From Streptomyces avicenniae (GTDB lineage: Bacteria; Actinomycetota; Actinomycetes; Streptomycetales; Streptomycetaceae): a DNA stretch of 64,000 bases. Within the stretch, counting starts at the first letter, position 1. Each line of letters opens with the position of its first letter. The notes beneath the pieces are model-generated. The model was not told the origin of the DNA. It ran no database searches and saw nothing but the letters and a program-made list of their open reading frames with translations. The stretch spans positions 558,001 to 622,000 of the forward strand of contig NZ_JOEK01000001.1 of the NCBI RefSeq assembly GCF_000719135.1, given 5' to 3'. The translations under genes were made by a program, and so were the position numbers. Of this stretch, positions 17,193 through 25,679 are shown piece after piece.

Positions 17193-18777
17193 TGTACGCG
17201 CCGTCCACCAGCGCCGCGTTGGCGGCCGGATTGCCGCCCGAGCCGTGCAGATCGGCGAACGCGGCCGTCTGATTGACGTGTACGGGGCCCGTCAGGTTGA
17301 GCGAGAGCTGCGCGCACTCGTCCAGGCAGGCCGCCACCAGCCCGGCCTCCACCTCGGGTGACGTCGTGTGGCCGAGGACCGTCATCGCGCCGTGGTCGCG
17401 GATCGTCCGGCGCAGCAGCGTGAGCGCGTCCTCCGCGGAGTCCACCGGCACCACGAAGCTGATCGGGCCGAACCATTCGCGCAGCGCGGCGGCACGGTCC
17501 CGCGCGGCCACGATCAGCGGCGTCCGTACCGTCGCGGCCGGGTACTCCGGGTGCGTCAGCGCGCGGGAGGCGAGCAGGACGTCTCCGGCCTCCGCAGCGG
17601 CGGCGAGACGGTCGGCCACCCGGTCGTCCACGAGCGCGCCGAGCAGTCCGGCCGCCCGCTTCTCGTCCGACAGCAGCGCGGTGACGGCCGCCGCGAGGTC
17701 GCCCACCACCTGCTCGTGCGTCTTGTGGCCCTCGTCGGTGGCGATGCCGTCGCGCGGGATCAGCAGGTTCTGCGGGGTGGTGCACATCTGGCCGCTGTAG
17801 AGCGTGAGGGAGAAGGCGAGGTTCGTGAGCATGCCCCGGTAGGCGGCCGTCGAGTCGATGAGCACCGTGTTGACGCCCGCCTTCTCGGTGAAGACGGCCG
17901 CCTGCCGCGCGGTGGTCTCCAGCCAGTCGCCGAACGCGCTCGACCCGGTGTAGTCGATGATCCGCACCTCGGGCCGTACGGCGAGGTCACGGGCGCTGCC
18001 CTCGCCCGGGTACTCGGGCGCCAGGCAGACGAGGTTCGGGTCGAACCCGGCCTCGGCCAGCGTCTCGCGGGCGACCCGCACGGTGAGGGCGAGCGGCAGC
18101 ACGGCGCCCGGATGCGGCTTGACCAGCACGGGGTTGCCGGTGGCCAGCGAGGCGAACAGGCCGGGGTAGCCGTTCCAGGTGGGGAACGTGTGGCAGCCGA
18201 TCAGGAGCGCGATGCCGCGCGGCACCGGGGTGAACTCCAGGTCGAGCCGGGCCGTTCCGCGCCGCCCCTGCGGCTTCTCCCAGGTGGCGGCGCCCGGTAC
18301 GCGCGTCTGCTCGGCGTAGGCGTACGCGAGGGCTTCGAGCGCGCGGTCCTGCGCGTGGGAACCACCCGCCTGGAGCGCCATCGGGTACGCCTGCCCGGTC
18401 GTGTGCATCACCGCGTGCGCGAACTGGGCGGTCCGTCCGTTGATCCGCGCCAGGATCTCCACGCAGGTCAGCGCGCGCGTCAGCGGTCCCGCGGCGCGCC
18501 AGGCGGGGAGCGCGGCGCGCATGGCGGGCAGCAGGACGTCCGGGTCGTGGTGCGCGTACTCGATGCCGAGCGGGAAGCCGTAGGGCGAGATCTCGCCGCC
18601 GGTCCAGCCGTCCGCGCCCGGCTGGCCCAGCTCGAACCGCCGGTCGCGCAGCGCGTCGAACGCGGCGCCTCCGTCCCCGCCGTAGGCGCGGGGATGCTCG
18701 GGGAAGGGCGACCAGTAGGTCCGGTGACGGATGGTCTCGGCGGCGGCTTCCAGGGTGACACGGTGTGCGGGGTCCAT
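17149..18777 (-). CDS. paaN: Phenylacetate degradation aldehyde dehydrogenase PaaN
   Basis: A 542-residue protein of the PaaN group without a fused hydratase domain. It is an NAD(P)-dependent aldehyde dehydrogenase that oxidises the ring-opened aldehyde in the phenylacetate route. It shows FTPVPRGIALLIGCHTFPTWN, GNPVLVKPHP, IDYTGSSAFGDWL, FTEKAGVNTVLIDST and LYSGQMCTTPQN, which carries the catalytic cysteine. The start ATG 18777 is used because similarity begins there; its ribosome-binding site is weak. The gene stands apart from paaABCDE, with seven unrelated genes between, and is divergent from the nitric oxide synthase gene. Confidence 0.9.
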   Translation of the reverse strand: MDPAHRVTLEAAAETIRHRTYWSPFPEHPRAYGGDGGAAFDALRDRRFELGQPGADGWTGGEISPYGFPLGIEYAHHDPDVLLPAMRAALPAWRAAGPLTRALTCVEILARINGRTAQFAHAVMHTTGQAYPMALQAGGSHAQDRALEALAYAYAEQTRVPGAATWEKPQGRRGTARLDLEFTPVPRGIALLIGCHTFPTWNGYPGLFASLATGNPVLVKPHPGAVLPLALTVRVARETLAEAGFDPNLVCLAPEYPGEGSARDLAVRPEVRIIDYTGSSAFGDWLETTARQAAVFTEKAGVNTVLIDSTAAYRGMLTNLAFSLTLYSGQMCTTPQNLLIPRDGIATDEGHKTHEQVVGDLAAAVTALLSDEKRAAGLLGALVDDRVADRLAAAAEAGDVLLASRALTHPEYPAATVRTPLIVAARDRAAALREWFGPISFVVPVDSAEDALTLLRRTIRDHGAMTVLGHTTSPEVEAGLVAACLDECAQLSLNLTGPVHVNQTAAFADLHGSGGNPAANAALVDGAYITPRFRTVEVRRGA

Positions 18778-18992
18778 GACCTGATGCTGCGTCGAGACGT
18801 CCCCGTGGGGCAAGAGCCGCGGGCCGTCCGGCAGTCGGCGGGCCCGTGGTGCGGGGATGAGCGACGCGTATATGGAGTGGTAGCGTCCGGACGTTCGGCC
18901 CCCGTCCCGCCGCAACCACGCCGGGCCGGGGCGCCAACTGGCCTGTCTGTTCGGGGCTGACACACGCGTCGCCTGCCGATCCGGGAGAATCC

Positions 18993-20162
18993 ATGACCAC
19001 CGACCGCCTTACACCCCACGGCAGTCAGCACCGTGTCCCGTCGGAGTGGCAGGTCCCGGACTGGGGTGAGGCCGAGGACTTCATCCGGATGTTTCACGTG
19101 GAACATCCCGATCAGCCGGTGCCGTTGACGATGCGTCTGCGGCAGATACGGGAGCATCTGGAACATACCGGTACCTATCGCCATACCGGCGCGGAGCTTC
19201 AGTTCGGCGCCCGTGTCGCCTGGCGCAACGCCAGCCGCTGCATCGGCCGTCTCTACTGGAAGAGCCTGCGCGTCCTTGACCGGCGTACCGCCGTCACGGC
19301 GGACGAGATATTCGACGGGATGCGCGAGCATCTGCGGCTGGCGACCAACGAGGGCCGTATCCGCCCGGTGATCTCGGTCTTCGCCCCCGCCACCCCGTAC
19401 CGCGAGGCCCCCCGCGTCTGGAACAGCCAGCTCATCCGCTACGCCGGCTACCGCGACGCGTCGGGCGGCACCATCGGCGACGGCGCCCACACCGCGTTCA
19501 CCGACCTCGTCCGGCAGCTCGGCTGGCAGGCCCCCGGCGGCTGGTTCGACGTGCTGCCCCTCGTGATCCAGACGCACGGCGACAAGCCGCAGCTGTACGA
19601 CGTGCCGCCCGAGCTGATCCTCGAAGTGCCGCTGACGCACCCGACGCTGCCCGCGTTCGACGAGCTGGGCCTGCGCTGGCACGCCGTCCCCGCGATCTCC
19701 AACATGCGGCTGTCCATCGGCGGCATCGACTACCCGCTGGCCCCGTTCAACGGCTGGTACATGGGCACCGAGATAGGCGCCCGCAATCTGGTGGACGCCG
19801 ACCGGTACGACCTGCTGCCCGTCATGGCCGGTCTCCTCGGCCTCGACACCTCGGACGAGACGACGCTCTGGCGGGACCGCGCCCTGGTCGAGCTGAACGT
19901 CGCCGTCCTCCACTCGTTCACCCGGGCCGGGGTGAAGATCAGCGACCACCACACCGAGTCGCGCCGCTTCCTCACCCACATCGAGCGGGAGGAGGCGCAG
20001 GGCCGCGTCGTCCCGGCGGACTGGAGCTGGATCGTGCCCCCCGTCTCGGGCGGCCTGACCCCGGTCTACCACCGGTACTACGACGAGGCGGACCTGCTGC
20101 CCAACTTCTTCCTCGACGACGCGGCCCGCGCCCGCAGCCAGGGCTGCCCCGTCGAGCACTGA
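18993..20162 (+). CDS. nos: Bacterial nitric oxide synthase, oxygenase domain
   Basis: A 389-residue NOS oxygenase. FGARVAWRNASRCIGRLYW contains the heme-ligating cysteine, WFDVLPLVIQ and PFNGWYMGTEIGARNL line the arginine site, and ISDHHTESRRFLTHIEREE and WSWIVPPVSGG match the pterin and heme edges. It converts L-arginine to NO and citrulline. As in other bacteria there is no fused reductase; no flavodoxin or pterin gene is near. ATG 18993 has GGGAGA six bases upstream. The known streptomycete partners, such as the TxtE-type nitrating P450 of thaxtomin clusters, are absent here, so the role may be signalling or stress defence. The gene contains a parS-like site near codon 33. Confidence 0.95.
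   Translation: MTTDRLTPHGSQHRVPSEWQVPDWGEAEDFIRMFHVEHPDQPVPLTMRLRQIREHLEHTGTYRHTGAELQFGARVAWRNASRCIGRLYWKSLRVLDRRTAVTADEIFDGMREHLRLATNEGRIRPVISVFAPATPYREAPRVWNSQLIRYAGYRDASGGTIGDGAHTAFTDLVRQLGWQAPGGWFDVLPLVIQTHGDKPQLYDVPPELILEVPLTHPTLPAFDELGLRWHAVPAISNMRLSIGGIDYPLAPFNGWYMGTEIGARNLVDADRYDLLPVMAGLLGLDTSDETTLWRDRALVELNVAVLHSFTRAGVKISDHHTESRRFLTHIEREEAQGRVVPADWSWIVPPVSGGLTPVYHRYYDEADLLPNFFLDDAARARSQGCPVEH
19090..19105. promoter_or_regulatory. parS-like site inside nos
   Basis: TGTTTCACGTGGAACA matches the parS consensus TGTTTCACGTGAAACA at 15 of 16 positions. parS is bound by ParB for chromosome segregation, and streptomycetes carry many copies around oriC, several inside genes. Here it codes for M-F-H-V-E-H. 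I found no second copy in the window. Confidence 0.65.
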
Positions 20163-20198
20163 CCGCCCGGCCGCCCGGCCGCTGGGAGGCCCCGCCGC

Positions 20199-20822
20199 TC
20201 AGACCCCGTCGGGCGGCGGCACCGTCCGGTACTCGGGCTCGCCCGCCGGCTCGTACGTCTGGACGACGATGCCGGACTCCGTGCTCTCGACGCCGGTCAG
20301 CCGCAGCGCCGCGGGCGGGCTGCCCGCGGCGAACAGCCGCCGCCCGTTGCCCAGCACGACCGGATGGACCAGCAGCCGCAGCTCGTCGATCAGGCCGTGC
20401 GCCAGCAGGTACCGCGCCAGCGTCCCGCTGCCGTGGATCTGGAGCTCGCCGTCGCCCTGCCGCTTCAGCTCGGCGACCTGCTCCGCCGCGTTCCCGCCGA
20501 GCACGGAGGTCCCCTGCCAGGCGGGGTGCTCCAGCGTCTGCGAGACGACGTACTTGGGCAGCCCGTTCAGCCGGGACGCCACCGGGTCGGCCGGGTCGGT
20601 CACCTTCGGCCAGTACCCGGCGAAGATGTCGTACGTCCGCCGCCCCAGCAGGAACGCGTCGGCCCGCTCGAACCAGCCGCCGATCAGCCGCCCGAAGTCC
20701 GCCTGCGCGTACCGCATGGACCAGCCGCCCTGCGTGAACCCCTCGCTCGGGTCCTCGTCCCGCCCGCCGGGACCCTGCACGACCCCGTCCAGGGTCGTGA
20801 ACTGCGTGAGCGTCAGCCGCAT
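20199..20822 (-). CDS. Dihydrofolate reductase-like (RibD C-terminal type) protein
   Basis: A 207-residue protein of the RibD/DHFR-like reductase fold. It shows LTQFTTLDGVVQGPGG, ADAFLLGRRTYDIFAGYWP, IHGSGTLARYLLAHGLIDELRLLVHPVVLGNGRRLF. These are the NADPH and substrate patterns of the 'dihydrofolate reductase family protein' group that is abundant in streptomycetes and mostly of unknown substrate. The start ATG 20822 has AGGAGAGG upstream. It converges on nos. Confidence 0.85.
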   Translation of the reverse strand: MRLTLTQFTTLDGVVQGPGGRDEDPSEGFTQGGWSMRYAQADFGRLIGGWFERADAFLLGRRTYDIFAGYWPKVTDPADPVASRLNGLPKYVVSQTLEHPAWQGTSVLGGNAAEQVAELKRQGDGELQIHGSGTLARYLLAHGLIDELRLLVHPVVLGNGRRLFAAGSPPAALRLTGVESTESGIVVQTYEPAGEPEYRTVPPPDGV

Positions 20823-20911
20823 GGTGACCGCACCTCTCCTGTGCTTCCGTGGCACCGGCCGACACCCGACCGGTCATCCTCCAGACCACCGGCCCCCGGG
20901 GAACTCATCGC

Positions 20912-21388
20912 TCATCCCCCGGGCAGCAGATCCGTCTCCTCGAAGACCAGCAGCGTCCGCGTGCTCAGCACCTCGGGGATGCTCTGCAACCGCGTGAGCA
21001 CCAGCTCGCGCAGCGCCCGGTTGTCCGGCGCGTGCACCAGCAGCAGCACGTCGAAATCGCCGCTGACCAGCGCGATGTGCACGGCCCCCGGCAGCCGCAC
21101 CAGCTTCTCGCGCAGCGTCCGCCAGCTGTCCTGCCGGATCTTCAGCGTGATGTACGCGGACGCGCCCTGCCCCGCCCGCTCGTGGTCCACCCGCGCCGTG
21201 AAGCCCCGGATCACCCCCTCGTCCAGGAGCCGCCCCACCCGCGCGTACGCGTTCGCCCGCGAGATGTGCACCCGCTCCGCGATGGAACGGATGGACGCGC
21301 GCCCGTCCAGCCGCAGCAGGCGCAGGATCGCCTCGTCCACCTCGTCCAGCAGCCGTTCACCGGCCCTGGGCAACTGGCCTTCCACCAT
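20912..21388 (-). CDS. bkdR: Lrp/AsnC-family regulator, likely BkdR
   Basis: A 158-residue regulator with an N-terminal winged helix (DEVDEAILRLLRLDGRASIRSIAERVHISRANAYARVGRLL) and a C-terminal RAM ligand domain (AYITLKIRQ, ALVSGDFDVLLLV). ATG 21388 is chosen because GGGGAGGG lies eight bases upstream; ATG 21415 is possible. It is divergent from bkdABC with 137 bases between, the known arrangement of BkdR, which controls the branched-chain keto-acid dehydrogenase operon and probably itself from that gap. Confidence 0.88.
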   Translation of the reverse strand: MVEGQLPRAGERLLDEVDEAILRLLRLDGRASIRSIAERVHISRANAYARVGRLLDEGVIRGFTARVDHERAGQGASAYITLKIRQDSWRTLREKLVRLPGAVHIALVSGDFDVLLLVHAPDNRALRELVLTRLQSIPEVLSTRTLLVFEETDLLPGG

Positions 21389-21525
21389 GCGGTAATCCCT
21401 CCCCGCCTTGGACATCCTGCCCCCATCACAGGCCAGGAGTTGCCGACTGTCCACAGGACTTCGCGCCACGTAGCCAATCCGTTCCGCTGCCCCAACAATC
21501 GGGAGGGAGAGCAGGAGGTGCCGCC

Positions 21526-22575
21526 ATGACGATCGTGGAGCAGCCCGCCGCCACCCGCGCACTGCTGCCCGAGCCGGAACCCCACCGCGTCCTCGGCACC
21601 GGCGCCGCCCCCGACGCCCGGCTGTGGCCCGAGCTGTACCGCCTGCTCGTGCGCGGTCGGCGCCTCAACGAGCAGGCCACCGCCCTCACGCGGCAGGGCC
21701 GCCTCGCCGTCTACCCCTCCTCCACCGGCCAGGAGGCGTGCCAGATCGCCGCCGCCCTCGCCCTCGAACCCCGCGACTGGCTCTTCCCCAGCTACCGCGA
21801 CACCCTCGCCGTCATCACCCGGGGCGTGCCCCCGGCCGCCGCCCTCGGCCTGCTGCGCGGCGACTGGCACACCGGCTACGACCCGCGCGAACACCGCGTC
21901 GCCCCCCTGTGCACGCCGCTCGCCACCCAGCTCCCGCACGCCACCGGCCTCGCCCACGCGGCCCGGCTGCGCGGCGACGACGTCGTCGCCCTCGCCCTCG
22001 TCGGCGACGGCGGCACCTCCGAGGGCGACTTCCACGAGGCGCTGAACTTCGCGGCGGTCTGGCGCGCCCCCGTCGTCTTCCTCGTGCAGAACAACCGGTA
22101 CGCCATCTCCGTCCCCCTCGCCGCCCAGACCGCCGCCCCCTCGCTCGCGCACAAGGCCGTCGGCTACGGAATGCCGGGACGCCTCGTGGACGGCAACGAC
22201 GCCCCGGCCGTCCTGACGGTGCTGCGCGAGGCCGTGGCGCACGCCCGCTCCGGCGGCGGCCCCACCCTCGTCGAGGCCCTGACGTACCGCATCGACGCCC
22301 ACACCAACGCCGACGACGCGACCCGCTACCGGCCGCCCGAGGAGGTCGCCGCCTGGCGCGAGCGCGACCCGCTCACCCTCCTCGCCCGCGACCTGCGCGC
22401 CCACGGCCTCCTCACCGACGAGACCGAACGCGCCGCCCGCGCCGACGCCGACACCCTCGCCGCCGCCCTGCGTGCCGCCCTGAACACCGACCCGGCGCTC
22501 GACCCGCTCGACCTCTTCGCCCACGTCTACGCCACCCCCACCCCCCAGCTGCGCGAACAGCGGGACGCCCGGTGA
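21526..22575 (+). CDS. bkdA: Branched-chain alpha-keto acid dehydrogenase E1 alpha
   Basis: A 349-residue thiamine-diphosphate-dependent E1 alpha subunit. ALVGDGGTSEGDFHEALNFAAVWRAPVVFLVQNN is the ThDP/Mg motif; YPSSTGQEACQIAAA and TYRIDAHTNADDATRYR are family marks. With BkdB it decarboxylates the 2-oxo acids of valine, leucine and isoleucine, giving branched starters for fatty acids and polyketides. The start ATG 21526 has AGGAGG nearby. The stop overlaps bkdB by 4 bases. Confidence 0.95.
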   Translation: MTIVEQPAATRALLPEPEPHRVLGTGAAPDARLWPELYRLLVRGRRLNEQATALTRQGRLAVYPSSTGQEACQIAAALALEPRDWLFPSYRDTLAVITRGVPPAAALGLLRGDWHTGYDPREHRVAPLCTPLATQLPHATGLAHAARLRGDDVVALALVGDGGTSEGDFHEALNFAAVWRAPVVFLVQNNRYAISVPLAAQTAAPSLAHKAVGYGMPGRLVDGNDAPAVLTVLREAVAHARSGGGPTLVEALTYRIDAHTNADDATRYRPPEEVAAWRERDPLTLLARDLRAHGLLTDETERAARADADTLAAALRAALNTDPALDPLDLFAHVYATPTPQLREQRDAR

Positions 22576-23555
22576 GCGCCACCATGGCGCAGGCACTCAA
22601 CCGCGCCCTGCGCGACGCCCTGGCCGCCGACCCCGACGTCCACCTCCTCGGCGAGGACATCGGCACCCTCGGCGGCGTCTTCCGCGTCACCGACGGCCTC
22701 GCCGCCGAGTTCGGCCCCGAGCGCTGCGCCGACACGCCGCTCGCCGAGGCGGGCATCCTCGGCGCGGCGACCGGCATGGCGATGTACGGGCTGCGGCCGG
22801 TGGTCGAGATGCAGTTCGACGCGTTCGGCTACCCGGCGTTCGAGCAACTGGTCAGCCACGTCGCCAAGATGCGCAACCGCACGCGCGGCGCGCTCCCGCT
22901 GCCGCTGACCGTGCGCGTCCCGTACGGCGGCGGCATCGGCGGCGTCGAGCACCACGGCGACTCGTCCGAGGCGTACTACATGGCCACGCCGGGGCTGCAC
23001 GTCGTCACCCCCGCGACCGTCGCCGACGCGTACGGCCTCCTGCGCCAGGCCATCGCGACCGACGACCCGGTCGTCTTCCTCGAACCCAAGCGCCTCTACT
23101 GGTCACGCGACGACACCGTCGAACTGCCCGCCACCGTCGAGCCCTTCGGCCGCGCCGTGCTGCGCCGCGAGGGCGCCGACGCGACCCTCGTCACGTACGG
23201 CCCGGCCGTCCCCGTCTGCCTGGCCGCCGCCGACGCCGCCCGCGAGGCGGGCTGGGACCTCGGCGTCCTCGACCTGCGCACGCTCGTCCCGTTCGACGAC
23301 GCCACGGTCTGCGCCGAGGTACGCCGCACGGGCCGCGCCGTCGTCGTCCACGAGGCGTCGGGCTTCGCCGGTCCCGGCGCCGAGATCGCCGCCCGGGTGA
23401 CAGAACGCTGCTTCCACCACCTCGCCGCGCCCGTCCTGCGCGTCACCGGGCACGACATCCCGTACCCGCCGCCGATGCTCGAACGCCACCATCTGCCCGA
23501 CGTGGACCGCGTGCTGAGCGCCGTCGCCCGGCTGCAATGGGAGGACCAGGTATGA
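22572..23555 (+). CDS. bkdB: Branched-chain alpha-keto acid dehydrogenase E1 beta
   Basis: A 327-residue E1 beta subunit. It shows LGEDIGTLGGVFRVTDGL, DTPLAEAGILGAATGMAMYG, RVPYGGGIGGVEHHGDSSEAYY and TLVPFDDATVCAEVRRTGRAVVVHEA. It completes the ThDP site at the alpha/beta interface and docks on E2. GTG 22572 overlaps the bkdA stop; ATG 22584 is an alternative. It overlaps bkdC by ATGA. Confidence 0.95.
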   Translation: MSATMAQALNRALRDALAADPDVHLLGEDIGTLGGVFRVTDGLAAEFGPERCADTPLAEAGILGAATGMAMYGLRPVVEMQFDAFGYPAFEQLVSHVAKMRNRTRGALPLPLTVRVPYGGGIGGVEHHGDSSEAYYMATPGLHVVTPATVADAYGLLRQAIATDDPVVFLEPKRLYWSRDDTVELPATVEPFGRAVLRREGADATLVTYGPAVPVCLAAADAAREAGWDLGVLDLRTLVPFDDATVCAEVRRTGRAVVVHEASGFAGPGAEIAARVTERCFHHLAAPVLRVTGHDIPYPPPMLERHHLPDVDRVLSAVARLQWEDQV

Positions 23556-24715
23556 GCGCACAGGAGTTCAGGCTGCCCGACCTCGGCGAGGGCCTGACCG
23601 GCGCCGAGATCGTCCGCTGGCTGGTGGAGGTCGGCGACACCGTAGCCGTCGATCAGCCCGTGGTGGAGGTGGAGACCGCCAAGGCGGTCGTCGAGGTGCC
23701 CGTGCCGTACGCCGGCACCGTCGGCGAACGGTTCGGCGCGCCGGGCGAGGAGATCCCGGTCGGCGCGCCGCTCCTGCGCGTCACGCCGTCGGACGCGCCC
23801 GCGGGCGCCAGCGGGCCCGTCCTCGTCGGGTACGGCACGAGCCCGCCGGTCGCCGCCCCCGTCCCGGCGCCGCCCCGGCCTGCACCCGCGCCTGCGCCCG
23901 CGGGCGCGCAGAACGGCAGGACCGTCCCCGTCGTCTCCCCCCTGGTCCGCCGCATCGCCCGCGAACGCGGCATCGACCTGCGTACCGTCAGCGGCACGGG
24001 CCCCGGCGGGCTCGTCCTGCGCTCCGACGTCGAGGCCGCCACCGCGACCACCCGCGTACCCCTGCGCGGCACCGCCGCCGCCATGGCCGAGAAGCTCACC
24101 CGCAGCCACACCGAAATCCCCGCCGCCACCTGCTGGCTGGACGTGGACGCGACCGAACTCCTCGCCGCCCGCCGCCACACCGGCCTGCCCCTCCTCGCGC
24201 TCCTCGCCCGCGTCTGCGTCTCCGCGCTCGTCCGCCACCCGCAGCTCAACGCGACCGTGGACACCGAGGCCCGCGAGATCGTCCGCCACGGCCCCGTGCA
24301 CCTCGGCATCGCCACCGACACGGAACGCGGCCTGCTCGTCCCCGTCGTCCGCGACGCCCACCTCCTCCCGGCACGCCGCCTCGCCGACGAACTGACCCGC
24401 CTCACCGGCACGGCGCACGCGGGCGTCCTCTCCCCGGCGGAACTCACCGGCGCCACCTTCACCCTCAACAACTACGGCGTCCTCGGCGTGGACGGCTCCA
24501 CCCCGCTGCTCAACCACCCGGAGGCCGGGATGCTCGGCGTCGGCCGCATCGCCGAGAAACCGTGGGCGCACGAGGGCACGCTCGCCCTGCGGCACGTCGT
24601 GCAGCTGTCCCTCACCTTCGACCACCGCGTGTGCGACGGCGCGATCGCCGCCGCGTTCCTGCGCCATGTCGCCGAACGCGTGGAGCGGCCCGTGCTGCTG
24701 CTCGCCGACCTCTGA
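23552..24715 (+). CDS. bkdC: Branched-chain alpha-keto acid dehydrogenase E2 (dihydrolipoamide acyltransferase)
   Basis: A 387-residue E2. The N-terminal lipoyl domain has PDLGEGLTGAEIV and ETAKAVVEV with the lipoylated lysine. A Pro/Ala linker follows, then a peripheral-subunit-binding domain (VSPLVRRIARERGIDLRTVSG) and the catalytic domain ending with LSLTFDHRVCDGA, which holds the active H-x-x-x-D-G. It carries the acyl group to CoA. No E3 gene is in the window, so the shared lipoamide dehydrogenase must be elsewhere. Confidence 0.95.
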   Translation: MSAQEFRLPDLGEGLTGAEIVRWLVEVGDTVAVDQPVVEVETAKAVVEVPVPYAGTVGERFGAPGEEIPVGAPLLRVTPSDAPAGASGPVLVGYGTSPPVAAPVPAPPRPAPAPAPAGAQNGRTVPVVSPLVRRIARERGIDLRTVSGTGPGGLVLRSDVEAATATTRVPLRGTAAAMAEKLTRSHTEIPAATCWLDVDATELLAARRHTGLPLLALLARVCVSALVRHPQLNATVDTEAREIVRHGPVHLGIATDTERGLLVPVVRDAHLLPARRLADELTRLTGTAHAGVLSPAELTGATFTLNNYGVLGVDGSTPLLNHPEAGMLGVGRIAEKPWAHEGTLALRHVVQLSLTFDHRVCDGAIAAAFLRHVAERVERPVLLLADL

Positions 24716-24815
24716 CCCGGCCGGACGGGAACCCTCCACATCCCGTTCCGGTCCGTAACCGCTTCCGGCGGCTACCCGTGGGTACACACCCGTACCACCC
24801 GACTACCGTGACCGC

Positions 24816-25679
24816 ATGAGCCCTTACGAGGCCCTGGTCCTCGCCGGAGGCGCCGCCCGCAGGCTCGGTGGCGCCGACAAACCAGCCGTCCCGGTCGGCG
24901 GACGCACGCTCCTCGACCGCGTCCTGGCCGCGTGCGCCGACGCGGCCCGCACCGTCGTCGTCGGCCCCCGCCGCCCGACACCGGGACGTACCGTCGTCTG
25001 GACCCGCGAACACCCGCCGGGCGGCGGCCCCCTCCCCGCCCTCGACGCCGGACTGCGCGCCACCGAGGGCCCGCTCGTCGCCGTGCTCGCCGCCGACCAG
25101 CCGTTCCTCACCCCGGCGCGCCTCGGCGTCCTGCGCGCCGCCCTGCCCGACGACGCCGCCGAAGCCGACGGCGTGCTGCTGCGCGACCACACCGGACGCG
25201 ACCAGCCCCTCACCGCCGTCTACCGCACCGAGTCCCTCCGCCGCGAACTGGCCCTGGCCACCGCCGAGTACGGCACGCTCACCGGCCTTCCCCTCCACAT
25301 CGTGCTCTCCGGCCTGCGGCTGCGCCGCCTCGACTGCGACGACACTCTCGACTGCGACACCTGGGCCGACATCGCCGCCGCCCGCGCCCGCATCAGGGAC
25401 CATGGACAGGTGTTGGACGAATGGATCGCAGCGGTCAAGACCGAACTCGGCATCGACCCCGACGTGGACACCAAGGCGCTGCTCGACACCGCCAGGGACG
25501 CCGCGCACTCGGTGGCACGGCCCGCCGCGCCGCTGAGCACCTTCCTCATCGGCTACGCGGCGGCCCTGCACGGGATGTCCCCCGCCGAGGCCGCCTGCAA
25601 GGTCTCGGACCTGGCGCGCCGCTGGGACGAGGAGTCGGCGTCCCCGGGGGCCGGGGCTGCCGAGGGCGCACGTCCGTGA
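24816..25679 (+). CDS. mobA: MobA-like nucleotidyltransferase fused to a small helical domain
   Basis: A 287-residue protein. Residues 1-185 form the MobA NTP-transferase domain (ALVLAGGAARRLGGADKPAVPVGGRTLLDRV, AVLAADQPFLTP, HTGRDQPLTAVYR), which attaches GMP to the molybdenum cofactor. From about residue 200 a separate helical domain (DEWIAAVKTELGID...SPAEAACKVSDLARRWDEE) follows; in many actinomycetes it stands alone as a small DUF6457-like protein. The start ATG 24816 has no clear ribosome-binding site but TACCGT at 24804-24809 could be a -10 box giving a leaderless transcript. It overlaps moeA by 4 bases. Confidence 0.85.
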   Translation: MSPYEALVLAGGAARRLGGADKPAVPVGGRTLLDRVLAACADAARTVVVGPRRPTPGRTVVWTREHPPGGGPLPALDAGLRATEGPLVAVLAADQPFLTPARLGVLRAALPDDAAEADGVLLRDHTGRDQPLTAVYRTESLRRELALATAEYGTLTGLPLHIVLSGLRLRRLDCDDTLDCDTWADIAAARARIRDHGQVLDEWIAAVKTELGIDPDVDTKALLDTARDAAHSVARPAAPLSTFLIGYAAALHGMSPAEAACKVSDLARRWDEESASPGAGAAEGARP

